From the NCBI GenBank assembly GCA_028023455.1, contig JAQFVV010001077.1:1-64000 (forward strand): DNA of 64,000 nucleotides. The letters run 5' to 3'. The notes under the pieces were generated by a model. It did not search any database and was not told the origin of the DNA. It worked only from the letters and a program-made list of their open reading frames with translations. This DNA comes from Epiperipatus broadwayi (taxonomy: Eukaryota > Onychophora > Udeonychophora > Euonychophora > Peripatidae). Below are positions 46,086 to 57,701 of the stretch, piece after piece. Both the position numbers and the translations under genes were made by a program. Numbering within the stretch: position 1 is the first letter of the stretch; each line of letters opens with the position of its first letter.

Positions 46086-46089
46086 TCTT

Positions 46090-46228
46090 AAGCTTCCTTC
46101 AGATATCTATCTACTCTATCTCATATAATCAATCAACATGACCACATACATGTGAAAAAAATTTCCAATATAGATATTTTGTACTAAACCAGTACTCATC
46201 ACTTGGTTCATATTATCATCTCCTCCCA
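46090..46228 (-). repeat. Repeat A, reverse copy: portion left of the RTE insertion
   Basis: Plus strand reads TCTATCTCATATAATCAATC, CATGACCACATACATGTG, TACTAAACCAGTACTCATCAC and TATCATCTCCTCCCATATAT: the reverse complement of the 3' half of repeat A, ending in its internal TA patch. The other half lies at 49637-49675. Confidence 0.7.
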
Positions 46229-46298
46229 TATATATATATATATATATATATATGGGATAGATATATAGATGATGATATATATATATATATATATATAT
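46229..46298. repeat. Interrupted (TA)n array at RTE 3' end
   Basis: 46229-46253 and 46275-46298 are TA arrays separated by GGGATAGATATATAGATGATG-type sequence. Confidence 0.85.
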
Positions 46299-46309
46299 CA
46301 TCATCATTA

Positions 46310-49171
46310 TCAACCATTATCAATCCACTGCAGGATGAAGGTCTCTCCAAGTTTAATCCATCTTCTCCGATCTTTAGCTTCTCTTCTCCACATCACCCCT
46401 ACACATTTTCTTATTTCATCCATCCATCTTATATGTGGTCTCCTTCTGGGTCTTTTACAATCTCTTGGAATCCAGTTTAAAATTTCAATTGTCCATCTAT
46501 TATCATCTCTTCTAGCAATATGTCCAGCCCAACTCCACTTCAATCTTTTAATTTTTTCAATGAGGTCAGTAACACCTGTTTGTTCTCTTACCCATACATT
46601 GCGTTTTCGATCTCTTCTTGTTACTCCCAACATACATCTCTCCATACTTCTTTGAGTGGTCTGAAGTCTCTGTATTGATCTTCTATTAAGTGTCCAAGTC
46701 TCAGATCCATAAGTAAGAACTGGTAAAACACATTTGTTAAAAACCTTTCTTTTCAAACACATAGGCATATTTCCTTTTAATATCAAGTTATTTCTACCAA
46801 AAGCACTCCAACCAAGTTTAATTCTATGATTAATTTCCTCCATTATGTTTCCATCTGTATTAATAATCTGACCAAGGTATTTGTAACTCTTAACTTCTTC
46901 TAATTCACCATAATCAATCTTTATTTTCATATTTTGAGCAAATCGATTAAACATTACTTTAGTCTTTTTAACATTTATCTTTAGTCCTACTTTCCTACTT
47001 TCATCTGATAACTCCTGCAACATTTCCTGCAGCTCGGAAGCATTATTTGCAAAAACAACTACATCATCTGCGAAATCTAAATGACTTAAATAATCTCCAT
47101 TTACTTTCACTCCTTTAATTTCCCATTTTAATCCACAAAATACTTCTTGCAGCACTGCTGTAAAAAGTTTTGGAGATATGGAGTCACCTTGTCTTACACC
47201 TTTCTCAATGTTGACTTTCCCAGTATCATTATGTAATCTAATTGTTGCTGTTGCATTTTTATAAATATTCTTTAAAATATGACAATATCCTGGATCTATA
47301 CCTTGATGATCCAATGCTTTAATCACTGAAGAAATGTTTATAGAATCAAATGCCTTTTCATAATCTACAAATCCAAAACATAATGACAACTCATATTCAT
47401 TTGTCCTTTCTATAACTTCTCTCAATACCTGAATATGATCTACTGTACTAAAACCACTTTTAAATCCAGCTTGTTCTCTTGGTTGGTGAAAATCCAAGGT
47501 TCTCTGTAGTCGAGTTGTAATTATCTTGGTAAAAATTTTATATAAAACTGATAAAAGGCTGATAGGTCTGTAATTTCTAATATCTTCTTTATCACCTTTT
47601 TTAAATATTAATATTATTACTGCATTCTTCCAATCATCCGGTACATCTTTATCATTTAGACATTTGGTATATAACTTTGCTAATATTTTTTCTGTTTCTT
47701 CACCTGCTTCTTTTAATATATCAATTATAATTCCATCATTACCTGGAGCCTTTCCTTTTTTCATACATTTAATTGCATTTCTCACTTCTTCATTTAAAAT
47801 TCTGGGCAATTCGGAAGATGTAATAGATATAGGAGGTACTTGTTCTTTATTACTATATAATTCTTGATAAAAATCTTCTACCAATTTCATAATGTCATCC
47901 CTCTTTTTAGTAATAATTCCATCTTTTTTCCTTATTGCAGATATAAATTTCCTACCAATACCAAAATGTTGTTTTACATTCTTAAGACTTCTATTTTCTT
48001 CTACAGCTTTTCTTGCTAGTTCACAGTTATACTTTCTTATATCATTTTCAACTCTTTTCCGCACCATTTTACAAAATTCGAGATATTCAATTCTTTTTAA
48101 TGCATCATTCTTGTATATCTTCATATTCCTTCTTTTCTTCATAAGTTCTCTAGTCTCAGTAGAAATTTTATTAGTCAATTGCTGCTTTTTTCTACCAGCT
48201 ATCTTTGTTGCAGTTTTTAAAAGTGTATCAGTTATTTTCATATTAATTTCATTCAAATCTGAATCATGTTCAAAATCTACTAATACTTGAAACCGATTTG
48301 TAAGTTCTAATTTAAATTCATTAGAATGTTTCTGAAGATTAGGAATATCAACTGTAAATATAGTTTTTCTTAATAATTTTTGTCTCTCTAGTTTTACATT
48401 AACATGTATCTTACCCCTTACTAATCGATGATCACTTCCTGTGTTAAATTTATTAAGAACATTACAATCTTGAAATATGTATTTCCTGTTAGTCAAAATA
48501 TAATCCAATTCTGCTGTACCTTCATTTGGATGCTTCCATGTCCATTTCCTTCTAACATTTTTCTCAAAAAAAGAATTCATAATATAAAGTTTTTCCTTCT
48601 CTGCAAACTCCACAAGTCTATGTCCTCTCTCATTTCTATTACCATAACCAAAATTACCTACAACACTTTCATCTTTCATTTGTTTACCAATTCTAGCATT
48701 AAAATCTCCCATAACAATTTTAAAATGTTGTTTACTCTGATCAAAAGCCTTTTGTACATCCATATAAAAATCTTCTACTACTTCATCACTGTGAGAACTT
48801 GTTGGGGCATAAACCTGAATTATCTGCATTTGATATCTGCTATTAAGTTGTATAACTAATCTTGCCACTCTGTCTGATACACCATCAATCTCCACAATAT
48901 TGTTCTTCCACTTTTTATTTATAATGAATCCTACTCCATTTGTATTTCCAATATTTGGGCCTTTATAATAGAGCATATGTCCACTTTTTAAATCAATTGT
49001 CTCTTCACCTTTTCTTCTAACTTCACAAAGTCCAATAATATCCCATTTAATATAAGAGAGTTCTTCTTCTAATTCTTGCAATCTTCCTTCACTTGAAAGT
49101 GATCTGCAGTTGTAAGTACCTAAATAAAAGTCATCATCAAATGGCAGCCTGGGTCCGCCTCCAGGAAATTT
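46310..49171 (-). CDS. RTE endonuclease-reverse transcriptase, ~953 codons open
   Basis: Single polyprotein that nicks chromosomal DNA and copies element RNA at the nick. Numbering from the TTG codon at 49081: APE-type endonuclease with CEVR (Glu 20), YAPTS 91-95, GDFNARIG 125-132, ELDYI 191-195 and SDHR 216-219. The RT core has GKAPGNDGI 443-451, NYRPISLLS 503-511, [11 protein letters not shown] 571-581 (catalytic Asp), [10 protein letters not shown] 628-637 and FADD 670-673. The C-terminal domain has [10 protein letters not shown] and [13 protein letters not shown]. The frame is open from just after a stop at 49172-49174, and these extra upstream codons supply the expected first endonuclease strand (LGTYNCRSL). 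No ATG occurs in frame before residue 36. The likely real start is the ATG at 49264-49266 in another frame, reached by a one-base shift at the A run 49126-49129. All catalytic residues are intact. Confidence 0.85.
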   Translation of the reverse strand, partial: KFPGGGPRLPFDDDFYLGTYNCRSLSSEGRLQELEEELSYIKWDIIGLCEVRRKGEETIDLKSGHMLYYKGPNIGNTNGVGFIINKKWKNNIVEIDGVSDRVARLVIQLNSRYQMQIIQVYAPTSSHSDEVVEDFYMDVQKAFDQSKQHFKIVMGDFNARIGKQMKDESVVGNFGYGNRNERGHRLVEFAEKEKLYIMNSFFEKNVRRKWTWKHPNEGTAELDYILTNRKYIFQDCNVLNKFNTGSDHRLVRGKIHVNVKLERQKLLRKTIFTVDIPNLQKHSNEFKLELTNRFQVLVDFEHDSDLNEINMKITDTLLKTATKIAGRKKQQLTNKISTETRELMKKRRNMKIYKNDALKRIEYLEFCKMVRKRVENDIRKYNCELARKAVEENRSLKNVKQHFGIGRKFISAIRKKDGIITKKRDDIMKLVEDFYQELYSNKEQVPPISITSSELPRILNEEVRNAIKCMKKGKAPGNDGIIIDILKEAGEETEKILAKLYTKCLNDKDVPDDWKNAVIILIFKKGDKEDIRNYRPISLLSVLYKIFTKIITTRLQRTLDFHQPREQAGFKSGFSTVDHIQVLREVIERTNEYELSLCFGFVDYEKAFDSINISSVIKALDHQGIDPGYCHILKNIYKNATATIRLHNDTGKVNIEKGVRQGDSISPKLFTAVLQEVFCGLKWEIKGVKVNGDYLSHLDFADDVVVFANNASELQEMLQELSDESRKVGLKINVKKTKVMFNRFAQNMKIKIDYGELEEVKSYKYLGQIINTDGNIMEEINHRIKLGWSAFGRNNLILKGNMPMCLKRKVFNKCVLPVLTYGSETWTLNRRSIQRLQTTQRSMERCMLGVTRRDRKRNVWVREQTGVTDLIEKIKRLKWSWAGHIARRDDNRWTIEILNWIPRDCKRPRRRPHIRWMDEIRKCVGVMWRREAKDRRRWIKLGETFILQWIDNG

Positions 49172-49266
49172 TTAGCACCCTCTGCCTTCGGCCACCAACC
49201 GCTGCCTTGGTTGGTGACTTTACAGCCTCCTGGGATTAAGGGCCATGCTTTATTTTTGTCTGTCAT
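49130..49266 (-). CDS. 5' leader ORF of the RTE element (frameshifted N-terminus)
   Basis: From ATG 49264-49266 the minus strand reads [19 protein letters not shown], then [13 protein letters not shown] and GCHLMMTFI, with the stop just past the T run (plus-strand AAAA at 49126-49129). In the sister copy the same run has five bases (38905-38909) and the frame runs on without interruption into the endonuclease ([12 protein letters not shown]). So this is best read as the true N-terminus, disconnected here by a one-base deletion. A sequencing error in the homopolymer is an alternative. Confidence 0.6.
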
Positions 49267-49585
49267 AATTGTATAATTGGGAAAAATCTTTATCATTTAC
49301 ACAAACATTCATTCTGCCTTATCAGGCACTGAGAAGAAAGACCATGGTGTTTCTTGATCTTAAACTCAGAGGTAAAAAGCCAATAAACTCACCACGCTGG
49401 CTAATGCGTGTTGGTGAGCAGCCCATCCATGTTCGTATACTATATGAATAAACATATAGTAATAACAGCTGCAACGACAAGAACGTATGGAGTGGACATT
49501 AGGAATTTGCCCTGCTCGGTTCCTTTAAGGCCTCCAAGAGGAATCAAAGGGTCTCCTTTCAGTTAATAGCAAACTCCTTTCTGCA

Positions 49586-49588
<3 letters not shown>

Positions 49589-49637
<49 letters not shown>
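49589..49637. repeat. (TA)n microsatellite at RTE 5' end
   Basis: About 24 uninterrupted units. Confidence 0.9.
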
Positions 49638-49639
<2 letters not shown>

Positions 49640-49675
49640 CTGTGCTCAGGTTATATTAAGATTGAAACCTGTTCA
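49637..49675 (-). repeat. Repeat A, reverse copy: portion right of the RTE insertion
   Basis: TATAATCTGTGCTCAGGTTA and TATTAAGAT are the reverse complement of the repeat A segment just left of its internal TA patch (ATCTTAATATAAACTGAGC, ..GATTATA). Together with 46090-46228 it rebuilds one repeat A interrupted by the RTE. Confidence 0.6.
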
Positions 49676-49905
49676 TTAAACTTTGAAGATTTGATATTTT
49701 AATATAAACTGAAAACTGATTATATATGCATGTGGGAAATAATGATTTGGCCCAACTGTTGAGTGTTGTTTCAGCACAAAATACTATATTGGAGATCATT
49801 TATCCTTTCTGCATTATGTGGGTAGGTATATAGGTTATGTAAAATCGAGTGGATAGCTGAAGGGAGCTTAAAATTCTGTGTTCAAATCCTCTTTAATTAC
49901 ATCTA
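49660..49905 (+). repeat. Repeat A copy, direct orientation
   Basis: TTGAAACCTGTTCATTAAAC, TTTGAAGATTTGATATTTTA, GGGAAATAATGATTTGGCCC, TTTCAGCACAAAATAC, GTGTTCAAATCCTC. The last is the best-preserved B-box-like end in the window (GTTCAAATCC). Confidence 0.7.
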
Positions 49906-50165
49906 AAGTTCAGTATATACGTTATACTTGGAGTCAAATATTATTGTTTTTTTTAATACTTTCTAAGAACATCAAAAAATATTAAAACTTATGGTAATTA
50001 ATAATACATACTTTGTTAAAATATGCAATCTTATAACAGAAATAATTAAATATAAATCTACTAATTTGGTGGCTTTATACTTGGAAATTATATTTATTAA
50101 GCACAAATAAATGAAAAAAATATATACACTTATAAATATATATTTTTAAGCATACATTGGCATTG

Positions 50166-50209
<44 letters not shown>

Positions 50210-50394
50210 CAGGAAAATAATATTTGTGCTATCTCAAAAGTGACATTAATTTTCTTTCATGAAATTGGGCAGATATATTTTTTATGTCTTACAAACAAGT
50301 CTGTTGAGCAGTCACACAGCCAATTCGTTCATTCTCTACTCTGTTTTGTATCATTGCCAATATCATCAATTCCATATATCACTTTCCATCTCAT
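49906..50394. other. AT-rich DNA with (TA)n at 50169-50206
   Basis: No gene. 50290-50400 (GTCACACAGCCAATTCGTTC and following) is loosely repeated at 50775-50870 (GTCACAAAGCCAGTTCATTC), so it probably belongs to the LINE relic that follows. Confidence 0.5.
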
Positions 50395-50775
50395 TAATCA
50401 ATATCATATTCAACCATTATTAATCTACTGAAGAATGAGGATATCCATATTTAATCCAGTTTCTCTGATTTCTAGTTTATCTTTTCCACATCACTTCAGC
50501 AAACTTTGTCATTGCATCAATCTCACAAGTGGTCTATTTCTAGGTCTTTAACAATCTCTTGGAATTTGGTTTAAGATTTCAACTGTCTGTCTAGTATCAT
50601 CTCTTCTAAAAACATATCCAGATCAACAGCATTTCATTTTCTTAATTCTTTCACTTATGTCAGTAACATCTTAATGTTTTCTCACATATTTATTTCATTT
50701 TCTATCTCTTCTTCTTATTCATAACATGCATTTCTCTACACTGTGATGAGTGGTTTGAAGTCTTCAGACTCAGAA
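50395..50775 (-). pseudogene. Old RTE LINE 3' fragment
   Basis: Plus strand CAACCATTATTAATCTACTG, then CACATCACTTCAGC, CAAGTGGTCTATTTCTAGG, CTCTTGGAATTTGGTTTAAG and AGTATCATCTCTTCT mirrors the 3' end of the 46-49 kb copy (for example CTCTTGGAATCCAGTTTAAAA), with many substitutions and indels. Clearly older than the other copies. Confidence 0.7.
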
Positions 50776-51590
50776 AGCTGTCACAAAGCCAGTTCATTCA
50801 TTTCTTCACTGTATTCTGTTCATTGCTCATACTTTCAATGCCACATATCTCTTTGATTCTCTTATATAATTCCGCAATGTTAATCTTTAGTATCCTTTCT
50901 TCTTGTTTCTATTCACCATTCCTTCCCATATGTCCTTTGTTAAACTATCCTTTCTCCTTATACATATCCAATCCCATTTCCCTTTCTAATTTTTTCAATC
51001 AATCTTTTTTTTCCATTTACCAGATTAAATTTCAATACAAAATGGCAGCGGTGAATAAATTTTAACTTGCCTAATAAGGTCTTTGAGAATATGGCTTACA
51101 CACAAAAACTTAAAAAGAAGCATTCATATTATGTATAACTAGATGTTATGAAAGATGGTAAAATGACTATTTTAGGGTGCTGGATGGAATTGCAGAAATG
51201 AGACATAAAGGTTTAAAAAATAATTTCTATTTAATTATTTGCAACAAATATGTAAATGAAATGTTTAAAAACAGTTTACAACACTTTTAATGGAAAGCAT
51301 ATTTCACCTCACTAATCATAAACTGTCCACTTCTTTAAACAAATTCTTAACTATGTTAATGAACAGGTTTAAGAAGAATGGGTATTTTTGTATTTACAGT
51401 GATGCTAAGGCTGGGGGTGATTTTTTCTGTTCAATTACACAGTTTCAGGGGATACATAAATATTTCTTTGTTTTTCTTTTCAATTTTATATTAAGAAATA
51501 TATGTTAGTTGTTAAGTTTAAAAAAATGAATAAATCGATTACAAATTCCATTCAGTAGATTTATTTCAACATTTTCCTTTCATTTATATA
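50776..51590. other. No gene recognised
   Basis: T/C-rich to about 51060, possibly more of a minus-strand LINE relic. Then AT-rich. Short open frames here (80 and 72 codons) show no recognisable features. Confidence 0.35.
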
Positions 51591-51591
51591 A

Positions 51592-51929
51592 TAACATCTA
51601 AACATAACATGCTCCAATCACTTTCGTAGTTTGTCAACATCTTTTGTTTGTATGGCTACTTTACGTCCCTTTAGGATTTCCAGATTGACCTCATGAACAA
51701 TTTTCAAATACCCTTATATGTTAACAAAAAAAGTACAAAAAATTGCTAAGGTTGGAAATATAACATCTAAACATAACATGCTCCAATCACTTTCGTAGTT
51801 TGTCAACATCTTTTGTTTGTGTGGCTACTTTACGCCCCTTTAGGATTTCCAGATTGACCTCATGAACAATTTTCAAATACCCTTATATATTAACAAAAAA
51901 AGTACAAAAAATTGCTAAGGTTGGAAATA
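51592..51929. repeat. Recent 169-bp tandem duplication
   Basis: 51592-51760 and 51761-51929 are identical except for three substitutions (TGTATGG/TGTGTGG, ACGTCCC/ACGCCCC, ATATGTT/ATATATT). Each unit starts TAACATCTAAACATAACATG and ends GCTAAGGTTGGAAATA. No coding content. Confidence 0.95.
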
Positions 51930-52049
51930 TAATTCAATTAAAATAAGAATGATGATTTTATTTGGGTTTCAAAAACCAAAACGGAAAACAAAAGCTAACC
52001 GGGGAAAATCCCCAAAGACTTTTATTCTTATGTTGCAAAAATTCTCTTT

Positions 52050-52183
52050 AGTTGTCCAGACGGTGATCTTGCTCTGCCTGAGACTATGAGAAATCAATGC
52101 AGCGGCTTTGCAAGCAAGCAGTTCCTTGCAGATAGTTTTCGCGAGTTCGCTTCTCGGCCGATGTTTTGACATATGGAAAAAAA
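52050..52183 (+). mobile_element. tRNA-derived SINE
   Basis: B box GAGTTCGCTTCTCGG (52143-52157) followed by GATGTTTTGACATATGG and poly(A), as in the SINE at 52963. Upstream sequence (GGTGATCTTGCTCTGCCTGAG..., GCAGTTCCTTGCAGATAG) would be a tRNA-like head with a long variable region. A 67-codon minus-strand open frame (51969-52172) runs through it and is not considered a gene. Confidence 0.6.
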
Positions 52184-52394
52184 GTTTATTCTTCTATCTT
52201 ATCTTTCCGAAATATTTTATTGTTAAGAATGTAGAAGTATGCAAGTAAAATAAAATTTAAAGGGAAAATGATTTAAATAAAAATATATTTTCTAGGTTTA
52301 AAACGATTTAAGTAAGTACTTATTTTCAAGGGGAAGTTAAATAAATAAAAAGAAAACTAAAATAATCGAATAAATATGAATGATTCTATAATGT

Positions 52395-52775
52395 ATATGA
52401 TTATCGTCATATTTAACCACTATCGATTCACTTTCCATAGATTTAAGCTCTCTCTAAGTTTAATCCAATTTCTCCAATCAATAGTTTTTTTATTCCACTT
52501 CACGTCAATAAATATTCTTATTTCATCCATCCATTTTACATGTGACTTTCTCTAAATCTTTTACATCTCTGGGGCTTCAGTTCCAAACTTTGTCTGTCCA
52601 TCTGTTATCATCTATTTTTTGACACATGTTCAGTTCAGTTCCATTTCAGTCTCATTTTTTCAATGATATTAATAATACCTATTTCTTTGCTTGCCATAAA
52701 TTTCTCTTTCAGTATCTTTTTATTACTGTCAAGACATATCTTTTATACTCCAATATGTTGTCTTAAGTTTCAGTA
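52395..52775 (-). pseudogene. Old RTE LINE 3' fragment
   Basis: Plus strand ATTTAACCACTATCGATTCA, AGCTCTCTCTAAGTTTAATC, TCTTATTTCATCCATCC and CATGTGACTTTCTC parallels the 3' end of the RTE element (TCTCTCCAAGTTTAATCC; TTTCATCCATCCATCT). Strongly decayed. Confidence 0.7.
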
Positions 52776-52962
52776 TTGATTGTTTTAAATCTTGCCTCAG
52801 GTGACAAAATTGATCAACCCAACCATGAAGATGTTTCATGAGCTTCATTATATATTCATTTAAATACTGTGCTGCCATCTGCTTTCAAATTATTTTAAAA
52901 TATAGTATAGACATTCCATTTATGCTCCTTAATTTGCTCATCAATTGACTTAAAAAACAAAG

Positions 52963-53052
52963 CATTGGTGGCCATACAGGCAGATGGTCCAGGTTCGCTT
53001 CCCGGTCAACGCATTTGACATATGAAAAAAGAAAAGAGCAATAGAAAAAAAA
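52963..53052 (+). mobile_element. tRNA-derived SINE
   Basis: GCATTGGTGGCCATACAGGC, then B box AGGTTCGCTTCCCGG (52991-53005), CAACGCATTTGACATATG and a poly(A)-rich tail with AAGAGCAATAG. Degenerate A box. Confidence 0.65.
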
Positions 53053-53620
53053 CACATTTTGAGGCCATTTGGAGCAAAATTTGAGTCACTATGGTTGATG
53101 CCTAGACCAAATATAAACAATTATACAGACTTTATAGTAGATTATATTCCATTAAAATGCATGTTTGACAAAATAGAAATGTTAAATAGCTGAATCTTCA
53201 TCTTCTATGTCTTCTCTATCCACAAATATACAATAACTAGTATTCAATATAATTAAATTTAAAAAAATATAAACATGTTTGTATTCTTCTTTTTTAATAT
53301 ATATATATATATATATATATTTATTGCTAAAACATTTTTGTAAGTTTTGTTCTTTTAAATCATTATCCTTGGGTGTTTTAGAATTCATATCAAAAAGAGA
53401 CAAAGCAAAAAGGAGATATATATTTAACAATTTTGTTTTGCCTGTAATTTTCATTGTATCAATTTCTAATTATTCAAGTATTTGCTTTATGAAAGTTTCT
53501 AGTTTTAATCTATTTATAAATTAAATACTTTTGTTCTTGTTATTCCAAATAGACACTGTTTTTTTTTTGTGAATAGTTTTTCTAATATAAGACACACACA
53601 CACATGCACACCCTCATTTA
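53053..53620. other. AT-rich DNA without recognisable genes
   Basis: Contains a short (TA)n at 53298-53320 and an (AC)n patch near 53592. Overlapping short open frames on both strands (81 and 90 codons) are not supported. Confidence 0.4.
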
Positions 53621-53624
53621 GATA

Positions 53625-53725
53625 TATGTAAAGAGACCACATGTGGAGAAGAGAGGCTAGAGATCAGAGAAGATGGATTGAACTTCATCCAACAGTGGGT
53701 CGACAATGGTTGAAAATGATAATAT
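53625..53725 (+). pseudogene. RTE LINE 3' terminal scrap
   Basis: AAAGAGACCACATGTGGAGAAG, GAGGCTAGAGATCAG, AGATGGATTGAACTTCATCC, CGACAATGGTTGAAAATG matches the last codons of the RTE ORF with an internal deletion that removes the WMDEIRK segment. Confidence 0.65.
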
Positions 53726-56700
53726 TTGTATGTGAAAATAATTTCATAATAATATATATTGTAACCTAGTGTTATTGACACTTGGTTTACTTGGCATTAT
53801 TTCTGCAAGAAAACAATGCTATTCTTTAAAGAAATAAAAAGATAAAATAACAATAGTAATAATTGATTAATAAAGTATGCTATTCACTCACTTTGGCATG
53901 TTTTGGGTGAATAACTAATAGATTTAATAACTCAATGTCATTTTTAAAGAGAGAACATGAATAATTTAATTGAGATATTAATAATTAGAGCAAATTAATA
54001 TGGTATAAAAGCTAAACAGTAATTGATTTTGGATGGGTAGAGGGGAGAGTGGATGAGTGTCTTATCATAAAGCACAATAACTTCTGGTAATTTCTTTTTG
54101 TAAAAAAAAAAAAAAAAAGAAAAAAAAAATAATGTTTAAAGAATTATACATCACTGATTGTTAATTTAATGTATTTATTATTATTTTTTTTATATTGTCA
54201 AATTACTTTGTAATCCAGGTAAATAATACTGAAAACTATATGATTGTAATAAGTTTTTCCTTTCTTTTGTTTATGTTATAATCAAATGATTATTTTTCTG
54301 GAAGAGGTCGCTAAAGTAAAAAAAAAAAAAATAGTCTGCTTTTAGTTTTCAAGGAAGGAACAGTGCTGAAATTTGGTAACTCAATTTTTTTTCATTTTAT
54401 TTTGCAGAAATAAATGTAATCAAAGTAAAATTTTAATAATATAATGTGTGGCTAAATTTTTTTGATAAGACGTCCTGATTTTCTTTGCCATCTACCTATT
54501 TAAAAACCTTTTATACTTAAAATTTTATTGTCTCGCGCTAAAGTTCAAAAATGACAGATGTAACTAAAGGAGTCACGAAAAATTATATTATATCTAAATT
54601 AAGGAAAAGAAGTGATTTCCAAGAAAAAAAAAATTAATTATTTATTAACTTTATGTCATTTATTGATATTTTCTTGGTATAGAAAGAAAAAAAAAATAAT
54701 TGAAAGAAATATTTTGAAACCAAGGAAAATCAACTAGAAACATTTTCGCGCTCTTTCTAAATATTGTCTGCCTTTACAAGGACTGTAGTTACATACGTTA
54801 AAATATGTTTTATTCACCAAGAATTGTCTGGAAATAATAATAATGATAAATAAGATTAAATTATGCACCTGTATATATTTTTTTTTTTGGAAAAAAATAT
54901 AAACTTTCTCAGAGTAAATATAGGAAGAGTTATATAGGGGCATTCTTACGGAGAAGTTACCGTTAAAAAATTTATAATTCCTAAAGTATGAACAAAACCA
55001 AATATCTTAGTGACTTAATGATAAAAATAAATGATATATTATATTACACATCAGTTGGAGTTATTAAAACTTCCTATACATGTAAATCAGCTGCAGTTAT
55101 TATCAGAATAATCTCTCGGAAAAATTGCGCATTTCCATCCATAAGTAAGCTAGCTAATATGAATTGTATGTATCGTCAATAATAAAAAAGAAAAGAATTG
55201 TGTATGTTTATCGTCTATCGTCAACTGTTCATTATGTTAGAATATGTATATTTTATTTTCATTGGATCCCAAAATTGTAGCAGTTTAATTCAAGTAAGAA
55301 TTAATCTTCAATTATGCTATATGTTTCTTTACCTAATTCTATAGAAGCACAAAATAAAAGAACACTTTTATTTAAAGGAAGTGATAAAAATGTGTTTATT
55401 GTTTTTAAACTTGCTTTGTGAAATACGACTGGATAAAGCTCTTCACCTGGACCAATTGCTCAACAGAAAAACATTTTCTAATGAGAGAATATGCACGTGT
55501 TAATTAATGATTGTTTAAAACTAAGTTATAAATGATATGTATTTTTTTTGTTATATCACATAGGTTAAAGTCTGTATGGTCAAGGAATATTTAATAACCT
55601 TGTAATGACAAAGGTATGTTTTAATATAATTATTCTAGGTTAAGTTGATATTTAACACGAAAGAAAAATCTATAAAATATGTTTTAATTATTACATACAA
55701 TTGTAGGTAGAAATTTTGTATGTTAGATACGTAAAAGAAAAATATTTAGATATTTAAGGGGTAAAATAAATATTGAAAATTATCAGAAGTAACTAAAGGA
55801 AAAAAAAATGCTATAACAAAATATTTCTTGTTAAAGTTTTGAAACGAATTTATACTGTATTAATTGAGGAATTTATTCCTAATTATTCTTAAATAAAACA
55901 TCCACTTTATTTAGTTTAAGATAGTATGCTACCAACTATTTTTGAATGTTCCTTTATTAAAATTAAAATTATTATACTTTTATTCTATGATGTCCATTGA
56001 TTTCAGATGTTGATCAAAGTATACATGGTAACATAAGTTTATTATAATCAGTGTATTTACTTATCCTGCCCAGATATAGCATTGGTATATGCTTAATATT
56101 CGCATAGGTAATAATTATAATGTATTTAATTTGTGGGATGAAAAATGATCTCCCCAAAAGCTTTGTTTTCCATGAGAGGAAGATTTTAAATATAATGTCC
56201 GGGTATGTTTATAGCCCAAGTGATCGATTCTCATAGATAGGACGATCAAGAATTTATCTAGCATTTAGTATGCTTCATTCGTTTAAATCCCAGGAGAGGA
56301 TTGTATTTGGTGTGTGTTCATTGTATGCCCAAGTAAGAGGCAAGAAACCACCAAAATATTTTAATGTAGTAGATTACTCTACAGACCTTCATTGTTATTC
56401 CATGTTCCTCATGTGCAAATAAAGATAGCTCCACCATGGAAGGTGTTGATTATTGTGCTTAATTTTGAAAGTTCAGGCAAGATAAAGGTTATGTTGGAGG
56501 TGTTAGTTCCTCAAGATCCACTTTAGTATAAATAGTGCGTTAGTAACTAAGATCAATATCTGTATTGTGCTGCTAAATATTGCTAGTATTTGACAAGTAA
56601 ATCAATGGAGAAAGTAATTAAAATTGCGTAATTTAAAACGCTTATTTACTGAAGGAATATTCAAATGCAATATTTAATTCTGGTTAGTAATTAAATAATA

Positions 56701-57572
56701 CTCATATTTAAAATTATACGTATGAATAAAATTTGTATCATAACTTAAGTTAGCATTAAGTTAAATGTAAGATGGTAAGTGTAACTTCTGATAACTGGCC
56801 TATAATTAGAATAGGTTATCCCATTAAAGACCATAAATAAAGTAAATGTATTAGAAATAAATTTAATATTTTGCGTATTGCATATGATTGGATTAATCAT
56901 TAAAAAAAAAAAAAAATGAATTTTTTTCCAAACCATTAACTTTGGGTTGCACATTATTCCATTCCCATTTAGTTAAATTGTCTAAGTAATAAATCTTAGT
57001 TATATGATTGTGTTGTCATGGATGATGGAAGGACACAAAAAGCACCCTTGTCTTTTTATTATTCTGACTGAGATTCTGGAAAAAAAGGGCTGTGTTATTC
57101 AAAATTATACGTCATTATTGAATAGAATTATCATCTCTTTAAATAATATAGCAGTTGATATGAGAGATGAAGACACATTGAATTTAAGTAAAATAAATGT
57201 TTCCTATAGCCGACCAGAATGCCAGTCATATGCGACAACACAATACCGCTGAGCATTTCCTTACATGAAACAAAGAACCCTGAGATTAATATTATTATAA
57301 TTATTCTTTAAATTAATAAGTGATCAATTATTGTTGTTATTACAATCGTGGCATGGCTTAAGAGAATTGAATGTACAATTGTATTATATGAAAAGTATTT
57401 TAGATCATATTGGCAAATTAATGGATATGTTGCTTTATTTTGGTTGCCTTAATTTCCAACCTGAAAAATTAGTGCAAACTAAACTAATAAATAATTACAG
57501 AATAAACAGAGGAAATTTTTATTAGGTTAGAATATATATATATATTAATTCTAATATTTTCACGAATAAAAG
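53726..57572. other. AT-rich DNA without recognisable genes
   Basis: Several poly(A)/(T) tracts. A weak tRNA B-box-like CGTTTAAATCCCAG lies near 56280. No coding region or repeat family recognised across this 3.8 kb. Confidence 0.4.
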
Positions 57573-57701
57573 ATGTCATATTATTATTACTATTTGCGGG
57601 ATATTCCTATAGTGAAAAAGCTAAATGCTGACGTTTCAGTACAATATCAAGTACCTTCCTCAGAGTGTCCTCTTTCTCAAATAGTAATAATAATATGACA
57701 T
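57573..57701. mobile_element. Small MITE with 23-bp inverted ends
   Basis: ATGTCATATTATTATTACTA and TTT at the left end is exactly mirrored by AAATAGTAATAATAATATG and ACAT at the right end. The interior has GACGTTTCAGTACAATATC. It abuts the TA-rich edge of the next element. Confidence 0.75.

Larger units (their letters stand above)
46299..49588 (-). mobile_element. Near-intact RTE (BovB/CFDP2-type) LINE
   Basis: About 3.3 kb from the 5' end (plus-strand CTGCAGCCA at 49580-49588, identical to the other copy) to the 3' end at the TA array. It includes a 5' UTR of ~320 bases, an essentially intact endonuclease-RT frame and almost no 3' UTR: the stop codon is only about a dozen bases from the 3' array. 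A very short 3' UTR and microsatellite tail are typical of RTE elements. Older copies or fragments of the same family occur at 35806, 36123, 50395, 52395, 53625 and 60446. Confidence 0.85.

Noticed and set aside
46269-48859. Several 60-140-codon plus-strand frames between 46 and 49 kb
   Set aside because: Antisense shadows of the RTE endonuclease-RT frame, which has clear catalytic motifs.
51969-52172. 67-codon minus-strand frame with less AT-biased composition
   Set aside because: Most of it lies inside a tRNA-derived SINE, which explains the composition; no known domain.
56200-56300. B-box-like CGTTTAAATCCC suggesting a further SINE
   Set aside because: No A box at the right distance, no shared trailer, no second copy in the window.
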